This document shows, piece after piece, positions 8,283 to 16,785 of a DNA stretch of 64,000 bases. The notes beneath the pieces are model-generated. The model did not search any database. It had not been told where the DNA came from and saw only the letters and a program-made list of their open reading frames with translations. Source of the stretch: Actinospineispora acaciae DSM 45401 (GTDB lineage: Bacteria; Actinomycetota; Actinomycetes; Mycobacteriales; Pseudonocardiaceae); the NCBI RefSeq assembly GCF_000620785.1, contig NZ_JIAI01000002.1, positions 1,308,177 through 1,372,176 on the forward strand, in the 5' to 3' direction. Each line of letters starts with the position of its first letter. Position 1 is the first letter of the stretch. A program made the translations under genes and the position numbers.

Positions 8283-9295
8283 GACAGCTCCGTGGTGCGT
8301 AGTTGGGGTACCAGGAACACGACGATCAGGTCGGCCACGATGTTGAGCGCGACGGCGAACGCGCCGATCAGCACGGTGATCGCCTGCACCTCGGTGAAGT
8401 CGCGGGCGGTGACGGCGTCGACGAGCAGCTTGCCGACGCCGGGGTAGGCGAAGACGACCTCCACCAGCACGATCCCGCCGAGCAGGTACTGGACGTTCTG
8501 GGCGATCATCTGCACGCTCGCGGCCAGGCTGTTGCGCACGATGTAGCGCCAGACCACCCGGCGTTCGGCGATCCCGTTCAGCCGGGCCATTGTGACGTAC
8601 TGCCGCCGCGCGACCTCCGCGACGCCGGCGCGCACCTGCCGCATGCCGACCGCCACACCGATGATCAGCAGCGTCAGTACCGGCAGCACCAGCGCGGTCG
8701 GGTCGGCCAGCGGGCTCTCCCCGGGCGCGACCAGCGCGACCGGCGGCAGCACCTGCAGCCCGGTGAAGAACACCAGGATCAGCAGCGAGGCCAGCACGAA
8801 CTCCGGGACCGACACCAGCGCCAGCGACACGGTGGTCAGCAGGTGGTCGGCGGTCCGCCCGGCGCGCAGTCCGGTGAACACGCCCAGCGCCAGGGTCAGC
8901 GGGATCGTCAGCACCAGCGTGATCAGGGCCAGCATGGCGCTGTTGAGCAGCGGGCCGGCGATGACCGCCGAGACCGGGGCGGACTCCGCGCCGCCGGCCA
9001 GCGCGACCGCCGAGTCGCCCAGGTCGCCGCGCACGAAGTGGGCCAGCCAGTCCGCGTACTGGGCGACGATCGAGCGGTCCAGGCCGAGCCGGTGCCGCAG
9101 CGCCGCCACCGCCTCCGGGCTGGCCGCCTTGCCCAGCACCGCGCTGGCGGTGTCGCCGGGCAGCAGCTGGGTGGCCACGAAGATCAGCATGGACGCGACG
9201 AGCAGCGTGGCCACCGCCCCGGCCAGCCGGCGGGCCAGGAACGCCAGCACCGGATGCGCGCGGCGGGCGGTCCTTTCGACGACAGCGCTGGTCAC
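8279..9295 (-). CDS. ABC transporter permease (DppB/OppB type)
   Basis: 338 aa permease. An N-terminal membrane anchor (LAGAVATLLVASMLIFVATQLLPGD) and the DppB-specific periplasmic domain (LRHRLGLDRSIVAQYADWLAHFVRGDLG) precede five more membrane helices and the coupling motif around RRQYVTMARLNGIAERRVVWRYIVRN. The GTG at 9295 overlaps the substrate-binding-protein stop as GTGA and is the only sensible start, because the frame upstream is antisense to nothing and internal to the binding-protein gene. It forms the heterodimeric channel with the DppC-like protein. Confidence 0.92.
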   Translation of the reverse strand: MTSAVVERTARRAHPVLAFLARRLAGAVATLLVASMLIFVATQLLPGDTASAVLGKAASPEAVAALRHRLGLDRSIVAQYADWLAHFVRGDLGDSAVALAGGAESAPVSAVIAGPLLNSAMLALITLVLTIPLTLALGVFTGLRAGRTADHLLTTVSLALVSVPEFVLASLLILVFFTGLQVLPPVALVAPGESPLADPTALVLPVLTLLIIGVAVGMRQVRAGVAEVARRQYVTMARLNGIAERRVVWRYIVRNSLAASVQMIAQNVQYLLGGIVLVEVVFAYPGVGKLLVDAVTARDFTEVQAITVLIGAFAVALNIVADLIVVFLVPQLRTTELS

Positions 9296-10917
9296 GTCGC
9301 GAGCCAAGCGTCTTTGAACGCCCAGTTGCCGGCGTTGGCGAACTTGTCGGGGGACAGGCCGTGCACGTTCTTCGCCATCGCGTCCAGGAAGTCGGGCTGG
9401 CCCCACATGATGTAGCCGCCTTCGGCGTGCTGCTGGCGTTGGATCTGGTTCCAGAGTTCCTGTGCTCGCGCGCCGGTGGACCCGATCGCCTCGTAGAGCA
9501 TGGCGTCGGTGCCGGGGTTGTACCAGTGGGTGCCGTTGGCGGGCCCGTCCCGGGTCAGGTCGAGCATGCAGATGCTGGCCAGCGAGGAGATCGGGGCGTT
9601 CATCTCCTGGAAGAACGGCATCTTCCGGTAGAGCTGCGACGGGTCGTGGTAGGCGCTCGGGTTCTCCTGCTTGACCAGGATCGTGACGCCCGCGGCCTTC
9701 GCCTGTTCGGCGAGCAGCTGGGCGGACTCGACGAAACCCGGCGACGCCGTGTTGGTGTGCAGGGTGACCGTCAGGTTCTCTTTCCCGGCTTCCTTGAGCA
9801 GGGCCTTGGCGCGTTCGATGTCCCTGGTGCGTTGTGGCACCGAGGTGTCGTAGTGCGGCAGGCCGGGGCCGGGCAGGTCGTTGCCGATCTCGCCGAAGCC
9901 GAAGAAGACGGTGTCGACCAGCGCCTGGCGGTCCACGATCAGGCGCATCGCCTGGCGCACCCGGACGTCGTCGAACGGCGGCCGGTCGACGGCCATGGTG
10001 AAGATCGTCGACGCGGGCTGCTTGGTGACCATCAGCTTGAGCCGCGCGCTGCGCTGCTTGATCGCGCGCGCCTGCAGGAATGGCACCGCCGGCATCAGGT
10101 CGGTCTGGCCGCCCTGCAGCGCGTTGAACGCGGCGGTGGCGTCGGAGAAGGACAGGATGCGCAGCTCGTCGACGTACGGCTTGCCCTGCGCCCAGTAGTT
10201 CTCGTTGCGGACCATGGTGCTGCTCTGGCCGGGGGTGAACGCGGTGAGCTTGAACGGCCCCGTCCCGGCCGGCTTCGTGAAGTCCTTCTCGCCGTCCTGG
10301 TAGACCATGCACGGCGGCGAGGCCAGCGCGCCGTGCGGCTCGGCGAACGGGATGGTGAACGGCAGCTCCACGGTGTGGCTGTCGCGCTTGCGCAGCCGGG
10401 GCAGGTCGACGAACTTGCCGATCTGGGAGAAGGCGTCGTTGCCCGGGTCCGCCCAGCCCCGGATCGTGTAGAGCACGTCGTCGGCGGTCAGGTCCTTGCC
10501 GTTGTGGAACGTCACGCCCTGGCGCAGCCGCACCGTCCACACCCGGAACTCGGGGTCCGGGGTGAGCTCCTCGGCCAGCGCCGGCACCGGCGCGGTCATG
10601 TCCGGGTTGAAGCCGACCAGGCTGTCGAACAGCTGCCGCTGGCGGACGATGCTGATGTCGGAGGTGTAGTGGTTGACGTTGAGCGTCTCCACCTGGCCGC
10701 CGCCGACCATCCCCACCCGCAGCGCACCACCCCGGCGCGGTGGGCCGGCGTCCGCGTCGTCCCCGGAGCCAGAGCCAGAACCGGGCACGGAGCCCGCCGG
10801 GCCGCACCCCGCGACCGTCCCGACGCCCGCCGCCAGCACACCGACCGCGCAACCACCGAGGAATCCCCGCCGCGAGACGCCGACCGCCGCGCGTGACCGA
10901 CCGAACAAGCCAACCAC
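9292..10917 (-). CDS. ABC transporter substrate-binding lipoprotein (peptide/nickel family, Tat-exported)
   Basis: 541 aa extracytoplasmic solute-binding protein, SBP_bac_5 family. The N-terminus carries a twin-arginine motif (SRRGFLGG), a hydrophobic stretch and a lipobox ending VAGC, so it is probably exported folded by Tat and lipid-anchored outside the membrane. The family block VWTVRLRQGVTFHNGKDLTADDVLYTIR (split here by position near 110-140) and a late DAMLYEAIGSTGARAQELWNQIQ region are present. The GTG at 10917 has an AGGGGCGG-like ribosome site. It opens the importer operon and lies behind a strong promoter with a putative IclR operator. Tat export of such binding proteins is common in actinomycetes. 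Confidence 0.88.
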   Translation of the reverse strand: MVGLFGRSRAAVGVSRRGFLGGCAVGVLAAGVGTVAGCGPAGSVPGSGSGSGDDADAGPPRRGGALRVGMVGGGQVETLNVNHYTSDISIVRQRQLFDSLVGFNPDMTAPVPALAEELTPDPEFRVWTVRLRQGVTFHNGKDLTADDVLYTIRGWADPGNDAFSQIGKFVDLPRLRKRDSHTVELPFTIPFAEPHGALASPPCMVYQDGEKDFTKPAGTGPFKLTAFTPGQSSTMVRNENYWAQGKPYVDELRILSFSDATAAFNALQGGQTDLMPAVPFLQARAIKQRSARLKLMVTKQPASTIFTMAVDRPPFDDVRVRQAMRLIVDRQALVDTVFFGFGEIGNDLPGPGLPHYDTSVPQRTRDIERAKALLKEAGKENLTVTLHTNTASPGFVESAQLLAEQAKAAGVTILVKQENPSAYHDPSQLYRKMPFFQEMNAPISSLASICMLDLTRDGPANGTHWYNPGTDAMLYEAIGSTGARAQELWNQIQRQQHAEGGYIMWGQPDFLDAMAKNVHGLSPDKFANAGNWAFKDAWLAT

Positions 10918-11265
10918 CTCACACCGCCCCTGCCGGACGAGCGGGGCCAGAACGCCGACTTTTCCGTATATCGGACATATAGTTCCGAAGTGAGTTGGGA
11001 CACTACGGTCGCCGGAAAGCCCTGTCAACCGTGCTTGCGGGCGCCCTACCAGGGCCGTCACGCGCTATCAGGGTCATCGATACGGCCTGACGAGGGCAAA
11101 GTCGGTTCGATAGATCCGTTATTCGGAGGACCGCTGCCGGGGGTCGGCCCCACCCCGGGGTAGGGGCCGCACCGGGTGCCTCGGGGGTGCGCACCATCGT
11201 CATTCCGCGCCCGGATGGGCAGGCTGGGCGCCGGACGACGCGGTCGCTGACGAGGAGGCCCAGCC
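10918..11265. promoter_or_regulatory. 348-bp divergent regulatory region with IclR operator candidates C and D
   Basis: No gene here. Minus-strand promoter TTGACA (11023-11028), 17 nt, TAGTGT (11000-11005), followed by site C, TCCGTATATCGGA (10963-10975), with the same 25-bp -10-to-operator distance as site B. Site D, TCCGTTATTCGGA (11115-11127), is the reverse complement of site A. It lies just after a weak plus-strand -10 candidate (ATAGAT, ending near 11115), so it may control the rightward membrane gene or act as a second operator for the importer. The rest (11128-11250) shows nothing recognisable. Confidence 0.6.
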
Positions 11266-12432
11266 GTGGACGGTGGACACCCGACCCGCACCGCCGCACC
11301 CGCCCGGCACCGCGCGCCCCGGCTGGCCGGCGTCGACGTGGCCAGGGGGCTCGCGCTGCTCGGCATGATCGCGGTGCACGTCTTCGACCAGTTCACCAGG
11401 CGCGGCGAGCCGACGGTGGCCACCATGATCGCGGGCGGGCGGGCCGCGACCACGTTCGTGCTGCTCGCCGGGGTCGGCCTGGCGCTGCTCAGCGGCGGGC
11501 GCCACCCGGTCGAGGGGCGGGTGCGCGGCGCGGTCGCGGTGCGGGCGGTGCTGGTCGGGGCCATCGGCCTGGTGCTCGGCGGCCTGGTCGGCAAGGCCAC
11601 CGAGGTGGAGGTGATCCTGCCGTACTACGGGCTGCTGTTCCTGCTCGCCATCCCGCTGCTCTACGCCCGCCCGCGTACCCTCGCGCTGGCCTGCGCCGCC
11701 CTGGTCGCGGTGTCCCCGGTGGTCATCCTGTGGGCGGTCGCGGACGGCGGCGGGGCCGACCTGTCCGCCGGCGGCAACCTCACGTTCGGTGCCCTTGCCG
11801 AGGACCCGGGCGGGTTCCTGGCCGCGCTGTTCGTCACCGGCTCCTACCCGGTGCTGGCCTACTTCGCGTTCCTCTGCGCCGGCATGGCCATCGGCCGGCT
11901 CGACCTGTCCTCGGCCAAGGTTGCCGGCGCGTTGCTGGGCGGCGGTCTCGCGCTCGCGGTCGGCGCCCGGCTGCTGTCCTACCTGTTGCTGGTGCGGGCC
12001 GGCGGGCTGGCCCGGCTGCTGGACCTCGACGACGGCGGCTCGGTCCGCCGGGCCACCAACAGGCTGTTGTGGAGCTCCGACGACCCGGTCGGGTCGTGGT
12101 GGTACCTGGCGGTGCCCGCGCCGCACTCGAACACCCAGATCGACCTGATGCACACGCTCGGCTCGGCGATGGCGGTGCTCGGCGCGGCGCTGCTGGTGTG
12201 CCGGGTCCCGGCGCTCGCCCGGCTGCTCGGGCCGCTGGCGGCGGCCGGCTCGATGACGCTGACCCTCTACGTCGGCCACCTGCTGGTCCTGGCCACCGGG
12301 CTGATCGACAACGAGCCGGCGCTGTTCGCGCTGCTCGCCGCCGGCGCGCTCACGTTCGGGCACCTCTGGCGCCGCCGCCTGGGCCAGGGACCGCTGGAGC
12401 GGATGGTGTCCACCGTCTCCGCGCGCTTCTAG
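11266..12432 (+). CDS. Multi-pass membrane protein, DUF418/HGSNAT-like acyltransferase family
   Basis: 388 aa, hydrophobic throughout, with about ten membrane segments. The opening RLAGVDVARGLALLGMIAVHV is the hallmark of the DUF418/DUF1624 and heparan-alpha-glucosaminide N-acetyltransferase-like membrane proteins, and a late GSMTLTLYVGHLLVLATG block also fits. Such proteins are thought to move acyl groups across the membrane, but substrates are mostly unknown. The GTG at 11266 follows GAGGAGG at 8 nt. Its stop shares the four bases CTAG with the stop of the convergent protease gene. A putative IclR operator lies 140 bp upstream, so it could belong to the neighbouring regulon. Confidence 0.75.
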   Translation: MDGGHPTRTAAPARHRAPRLAGVDVARGLALLGMIAVHVFDQFTRRGEPTVATMIAGGRAATTFVLLAGVGLALLSGGRHPVEGRVRGAVAVRAVLVGAIGLVLGGLVGKATEVEVILPYYGLLFLLAIPLLYARPRTLALACAALVAVSPVVILWAVADGGGADLSAGGNLTFGALAEDPGGFLAALFVTGSYPVLAYFAFLCAGMAIGRLDLSSAKVAGALLGGGLALAVGARLLSYLLLVRAGGLARLLDLDDGGSVRRATNRLLWSSDDPVGSWWYLAVPAPHSNTQIDLMHTLGSAMAVLGAALLVCRVPALARLLGPLAAAGSMTLTLYVGHLLVLATGLIDNEPALFALLAAGALTFGHLWRRRLGQGPLERMVSTVSARF

Positions 12433-13829
12433 AACGGGCCGTCCAGCGCGGCGTCCTTGTGGGTGTGCAGGTCGGTGGGGGTGAACACGTCCCGCTGGAC
12501 GGTGGGCGGGATGCCGGTGCCTTCGAAGCTACGGCCGTCGGGCAGGTAGAACTCCTCGTTGCCCAGCCCGAAGGACAGGCCGTTGGGCAGCCCTCGGTGC
12601 ATGTCGTCGGCGAACACGCCCTGGGTGGTGGTGCCGACCCGGGCCGGCGCCGGGGTGCGGCCCATCAGTGCCATGGTGAACGTCTCGCCGGCGCTGACGG
12701 TCAGGTCGCTGGTCAGCAGCCGCAGCGGCCCGGTGTACCTCGGCCCTTCGCTGGGGGTGACGGTGATCGTCAGCAACCGGCCGTGGCGGGTCTGGTCGTT
12801 CGGGTCGTTGCGCGCCTGCTTGGTGTACGCGGGGTAGGCGCGGTCGGTCAGGTGCCCGGCGATCTGGATGCCCAGCGCGTCGGAGCCGCCGGAGTTGTGC
12901 CGCAGGTCGATGGTGAGCCCGCGCCACTTCGCCACCCTGGCCTGGGTGAACACGGCGGCCAGCGCCCTGTCCAGCTCGGCCCTGTCCGCCAGGTACGCGG
13001 AGTCCTCGCCCTGCCAGTCCTGGAAGGAGGTGATCCGCAGGTAGCCCAGGTCGCCGGGCAGGTCCGCGTAGGCGATGTGCCCGCCGGCGAACCGCTGGAT
13101 GTCGGACACGCCGAGGTCCGCGCGCAGGTGGGCGTCGATGGACGTGGTGACGGTCTTGAGCGGGACGGCGTCCTCGCCCCGGGTGCCGGCCCGCAGGCCT
13201 TCGAACTCGAGGTCGCCCTTCCCCTCGACGGAGGTGTGCGCGTCGCCGAGCGGGGCGAGCATCGCCGTGAAGATCGTGAACAGCTCCGCGCGCGAGGTGC
13301 GGGGGGTCACCTGTGGCCGGTACCGCTCGCGCACCGCCGCCCAGTCGACGTGCTTGCGTCCGAACGAGTTGTAGTGCTCGGCGAACGTGGTCCAGAAGAT
13401 GTCGAAGTTGGTGACCGGATCGTTCGGCACCGGCCGCGAGCACGACTCGGGCAGCCCCGGCAGCGGCAGCAGGTCGATCTCGGAGACGGTGCCGAGCGGG
13501 TGCAGCACCGCCCGGCCGTCCGCCGTGCGACGCACCGTCCGGCGTGCCACGCCGTCGGTGCCGTACCGGACGGTGCCGTCCGCCCCCGGCGGCCCGATCT
13601 GGTCCAGGGTCTCGGCCGGCAGGCAGCTGATCGCGGTGGTCTCGAAGGTCCGCGCCCGCCCGCCGCCGACCGCGATGACCCAGCCGTAACCGTCGGAGCG
13701 CCACACCCCGTCCGGTGGGGCCGTCGCCTCGCCGGCGCCGTCGGGTGCGGCGCCGGCGCAGGCGGTCATCGCCGGCACCAGGACAGCCGTCAGTACCAAC
13801 GCGACCGCCCGTGCACCCTTGATGATCAT
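12429..13829 (-). CDS. S41 family peptidase, secreted lipoprotein
   Basis: 466 aa. A signal peptide with lipobox (VPAMTAC, Cys near residue 24) directs it to the outer face of the membrane. The region from about 130 contains a tail-specific-protease helical segment (NFDIFWTTFAEHYNSF, WAAVRERYRPQV), and the S41 core follows: IDLRHNSGG and LTVSAGETFTMAL, where the Ser of SAGE is the expected nucleophile, then GTTTQGVFAD. No clear PDZ domain is seen, so it resembles the short CtpA-like or tricorn-core proteases. The ATG at 13829 is preceded by a G-rich ribosome site. Substrate unknown; a role in envelope protein processing is inferred from location. Confidence 0.83.
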   Translation of the reverse strand: MIIKGARAVALVLTAVLVPAMTACAGAAPDGAGEATAPPDGVWRSDGYGWVIAVGGGRARTFETTAISCLPAETLDQIGPPGADGTVRYGTDGVARRTVRRTADGRAVLHPLGTVSEIDLLPLPGLPESCSRPVPNDPVTNFDIFWTTFAEHYNSFGRKHVDWAAVRERYRPQVTPRTSRAELFTIFTAMLAPLGDAHTSVEGKGDLEFEGLRAGTRGEDAVPLKTVTTSIDAHLRADLGVSDIQRFAGGHIAYADLPGDLGYLRITSFQDWQGEDSAYLADRAELDRALAAVFTQARVAKWRGLTIDLRHNSGGSDALGIQIAGHLTDRAYPAYTKQARNDPNDQTRHGRLLTITVTPSEGPRYTGPLRLLTSDLTVSAGETFTMALMGRTPAPARVGTTTQGVFADDMHRGLPNGLSFGLGNEEFYLPDGRSFEGTGIPPTVQRDVFTPTDLHTHKDAALDGPF

Positions 13830-13975
13830 GTCGACCCCCCAGTCGTTCGTCCCCGACGCCCGCCGCAGCGAACCAGGGCCGAGGCGCGTCGCAGAACCCC
13901 CGAGGGGCGGAGAAGGCGCGGCCGAGGACGGGCACCAACCCCGCCGGAAGTACTTGCCGAGCGGGAAAGTGAGGC

Positions 13976-13998
13976 GTACTTTCCGTATTGGAAAGTAC
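13976..13998. promoter_or_regulatory. Palindromic operator before the membrane protein/winged-helix pair
   Basis: GTACTTTCC, spacer GTATT, GGAAAGTAC: perfect 9-bp arms, 19 bp before the ATG at 14017. A further AAGTACTT lies at 13948-13955 and GGGAAAGT nearby. The likely ligand is the winged-helix protein encoded by the second gene. Confidence 0.6.
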
Positions 13999-14016
13999 TT
14001 GAGCGGGGAGCAAACG

Positions 14017-14499
14017 ATGGGCGAGAGGCCGAGGCCGGACGAGGCAGCCCGGGCGCTGGACGAGATCGACAGGCGCGCCGACCAGGTGATCACGCGATCG
14101 CTGATCCCCTGGTGGTACTGGTGGGCGGTGGCGGTGTTGACGGTCGGCCTGGTGGCGGCGGTCGAGTCGCGCGAGCCGCTGGTGATCGGCGTCGGCACGG
14201 GCGTGTTCGTGCTCGGCGTGCCGGCCGCGACCTGCGCGGTGGTCTTCGGCGCCCGCCGGCACGCCCAGCCGCGCGGCGACCTGCTCGGCCCCGGCGGTGC
14301 GCTGGCGATCGTCGGCTTCGTCGCGCTGGTGCTCGCGGTGACGCTGCCCGCCGCGTTCGCCCTGCAAGCCGCCGGCGTCCGCTATCCCGCCACGCTGGCC
14401 ACCGCCCTGGGCGGGGTCGTCATGGTCGTGGGCGGGCCGGTGCTGCGGCGGCTGCTGCGCCAGATCATGTGGACCCACCGCGCCGGCACCCAGCGATGA
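14017..14499 (+). CDS. Small membrane protein, four predicted TM segments
   Basis: 160 aa. A charged N-terminal helix (PDEAARALDEIDRRADQVITRS) leads into four hydrophobic segments starting at PWWYWWAVAVLTVGLVAAV. I do not recognise a named family, but small four-helix proteins encoded directly before a PadR/HTH_34-type regulator are common in actinomycetes. The ATG at 14017 follows GGGGAG at 6 nt. The gene overlaps the regulator by ATGA, so the two are translationally coupled and probably share the palindromic operator just upstream. Possible roles are stress or efflux sensing; function unknown. Confidence 0.75.
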   Translation: MGERPRPDEAARALDEIDRRADQVITRSLIPWWYWWAVAVLTVGLVAAVESREPLVIGVGTGVFVLGVPAATCAVVFGARRHAQPRGDLLGPGGALAIVGFVALVLAVTLPAAFALQAAGVRYPATLATALGGVVMVVGGPVLRRLLRQIMWTHRAGTQR

Positions 14500-14807
14500 T
14501 CGAGCCACGCTTCGACGAGCTCATCCACGCGCCGACCCGGCTGTCCATCGTCGCGTTGCTGGCGTCCTCGGAGTGGGCGGCGTTCGCGTTCATCCGCGAC
14601 AGCGTCGGGCTCTCCGACTCCGCCCTGTCCAAACAGCTCACCACGCTGGAGGACGCCGGCTACATCGAGCTGCGCAAGGCGTTCGTGGGCAAACGCCCGC
14701 GCACCTCGGCCCGGCTCACCACCGTCGGGCGCGCCGCGTTCGAACAGCACGTCGCCGCCCTGCAACGGATCGTCTCCTCCGCCGGCGTCTCGGTCCTGCC
14801 GGAATGA
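14496..14807 (+). CDS. Winged-helix transcriptional regulator (HTH_34/MarR-like)
   Basis: 103 aa consisting almost entirely of one winged-helix domain: IHAPTRLSIVALLASSEWAAF, the recognition helix region VGLSDSALSKQLTTLEDAGYIELRKAF, and the wing GKRPRTSARLTTVGRAAF. This matches the small PF13601-type regulators. No ligand-binding domain is present, so it probably senses through dimer changes or a partner. The ATG overlaps the membrane-protein stop, and a perfect palindrome precedes the pair, which points to autoregulation of the two-gene unit. Confidence 0.88.
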   Translation: MIEPRFDELIHAPTRLSIVALLASSEWAAFAFIRDSVGLSDSALSKQLTTLEDAGYIELRKAFVGKRPRTSARLTTVGRAAFEQHVAALQRIVSSAGVSVLPE

Positions 14808-14881
14808 GCCGCTCAGGGCGCGGCGGCACCGACTCAGCGCACCGGCGTCCTCGTTCGGCGTCGAGATCAGCACCACGGGGG

Positions 14882-16510
14882 TCAGCGGTTGATGCTCCGC
14901 CAGAACCCACACCGGTGCTCGGCGCCGAGATCGACCGGTCGGATCCCCTCCGGTGACGGCGCGAGCGACAGCACGTCGCCCACGGACCTGTACGCCGGCC
15001 AGTTCGGCGTGGGGCCGCCGTTCGGGTCGCCGGCGCGCGCGAACCGGGTCCAGTAGTCGATCATCGCGTCGGACAGCTTCTGTTGGTCGGCCGAGAGCGG
15101 GCCGGGGAACTCGGGGTTGTTGAACAGGTACTGGATCTCGCCGATGTGCATCGCGCCGGTCGGGAAGTTGGCCTTGGGCATGTCCTTGCCCCACGGCGGG
15201 TTCCGGTCGGCGAACTCGTAGGCGTACGTCGGCACGTGCTTGCTGAGTTCGTCGGCGGTGGTGACGGCCGGGCAGCCCCAGCTGTAGTCGCTGAACAGCG
15301 TGGACAGCGCCAGGCTCGGCGAGCTGTAGTCCGTCAGCGGGTACTGCGCCAGCACCCGGTTCGCGTTCGGGCCGAAGAACTCGGTGATCAACTGGCGGTA
15401 GTCGTCGGCGTTGTAGGAATGGCGCGTGAACGTCTCGATGGCCCAGATGAACGTGCTGTGCTCGTCGCGGGTGATGCCATGCATGACCGGCACCCTGTTG
15501 AACGCGCCGGTCCGGATGGCCTCCGCCGGCCCGATGGGAAGCACGTCGCCACCCCCGCCGTACATCGGGCCGTAGCCGCCGCCGTCGGAGGCGGCCAGCA
15601 CCTTCTCGGTCGGAACGGTGCGCAGGCACTCCACGGCGGTCTTCGCGTCCGCGCAGCCCAGCGTCTTCGCCAGCGCCAGGCCCTGGGCCTCGGCCCGGCC
15701 CCGGGGCCGGGCGAACCAGTAGCCGTCATCGTGCGGCCATTCCTTCGTCTCCGCGCACGGCCCGCTCTGCACGATCGCCCGGGCGAACAGGCCCTCGGCG
15801 GCCGGCGAGGCGACCTGGGCGCAGGTGCTGACCCCGCCGGCGGACTCCCCGAACACCGTGACGTTGTCCTCGTCACCGCCGAACCGCTCGATGTTGCGCC
15901 GCACCCAGCGCAGCGCGGCCTGCTGGTCCTGCATGCCGTAGTTGCCCTCGAGATCCTCTCCGAGCTTGCCGAACTCGGGATGGGCCAGGTAGCCCAGCGC
16001 CCCGAGCCGGTAGTTGAGCGTCACGACGACCACGCGCCCTCGGGTGGCCATGCGCAGGGCCTGGTAGGCGTGGCCGGAGCCGAAGTAGAACCCGCCGCCG
16101 TGAATCCAGAACATCACCGGAAGCTTCTCGTTCTCGGCATGGTCGGGCGTGGTGACGTTGAGGTACAGGCAGTCCTCGGTGTCGCTGGCGGGGTCGTCGA
16201 GCAGGCTGGCGCTCTGCGGACAGGTGTTGCCGGGCCTGGTCGCGTCCCGAGCCTGTTCCCACGGCGTGACAGGGGCCGGCGGCGCCCAGCGGAGCTTTCC
16301 GACCGGCGGCGCCGCATAGGGAATGCCCTGGAACGTCCGGTAGCCGTCGGCGACCGTCCCCCGAACCGGGCCGTCGTCGGTGCCGACGACGGCCGGCCCC
16401 CGCCGCGGTTCGCCGTTCCCGTCGGTGCCGGACGAACAGCCCGCCAGCGTGGTCGCGCCCAGACCGACGACCGCGGCGACAACCACCACGGCACGCCCCC
16501 ATCTCCCCAC
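14882..16510 (-). CDS. Type B carboxylesterase, secreted lipoprotein
   Basis: 542 aa alpha/beta-hydrolase. A signal sequence ends in the lipobox LAGC, then the type B carboxylesterase landmarks follow: FQGIPYAAPPVG, EDCLYLNV, oxyanion HGGGFYFGSG and the nucleophile elbow VTVFGESAGG (Ser). Acid and His residues are in the usual later positions (DEHSTF; near HIGEIQYLF). Anchored outside the cell, it would cleave carboxylic esters of medium-size substrates. The GTG at 16510 was chosen; the frame extends to a TTG at 16537, which is less likely. No operon partner: the next gene upstream is 275 bp away. Confidence 0.85.
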   Translation of the reverse strand: MGRWGRAVVVVAAVVGLGATTLAGCSSGTDGNGEPRRGPAVVGTDDGPVRGTVADGYRTFQGIPYAAPPVGKLRWAPPAPVTPWEQARDATRPGNTCPQSASLLDDPASDTEDCLYLNVTTPDHAENEKLPVMFWIHGGGFYFGSGHAYQALRMATRGRVVVVTLNYRLGALGYLAHPEFGKLGEDLEGNYGMQDQQAALRWVRRNIERFGGDEDNVTVFGESAGGVSTCAQVASPAAEGLFARAIVQSGPCAETKEWPHDDGYWFARPRGRAEAQGLALAKTLGCADAKTAVECLRTVPTEKVLAASDGGGYGPMYGGGGDVLPIGPAEAIRTGAFNRVPVMHGITRDEHSTFIWAIETFTRHSYNADDYRQLITEFFGPNANRVLAQYPLTDYSSPSLALSTLFSDYSWGCPAVTTADELSKHVPTYAYEFADRNPPWGKDMPKANFPTGAMHIGEIQYLFNNPEFPGPLSADQQKLSDAMIDYWTRFARAGDPNGGPTPNWPAYRSVGDVLSLAPSPEGIRPVDLGAEHRCGFWRSINR

Positions 16511-16785
16511 GCCGGCCGCTACCCGATGACCCAACAACGCAACTCGCCTCGATTCCTCACACGGTTACTCGGCGACGGCCGCCGAACACCTCGCCGATCG
16601 ACGAAAACGGGGCGTGGCGATCGCGCCGGTCCCGGCGCGGCAATGGTCGTCACCCCCCACGTCCCGGGACCGTACGTTTCGGCAACCGTGCGTCCCATCG
16701 GCCCGACGGGCGGGTACCGCTGGACATAAAGTGCCGGCGCCTGCGACTTTCGGTGGAGCCCGCCCATCAACCGCGGCGGTGGGGC
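16511..16785. other. Intergenic region, no clear feature
   Basis: 275 bp between two minus-strand genes. It should hold the promoter of the esterase and the end of the upstream oxidoreductase message. I see no convincing gene, hairpin or operator; a short minus-strand open frame here (16519-16770) has no recognisable homology features or ribosome site. Confidence 0.4.

Noticed and set aside
11187-14807. A very long plus-strand open frame (about 1200 codons)
   Set aside because: It runs across the acyltransferase gene in another frame and antisense to the S41 protease, is rich in Arg/Gly/Ala/Pro without domains, and only its last 103 codons (the winged-helix gene) are real.
16519-16770. A short minus-strand open frame between the esterase and the flavin monooxygenase
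   Set aside because: No ribosome site, no domain, and arginine/proline-rich composition typical of random high-GC frames.
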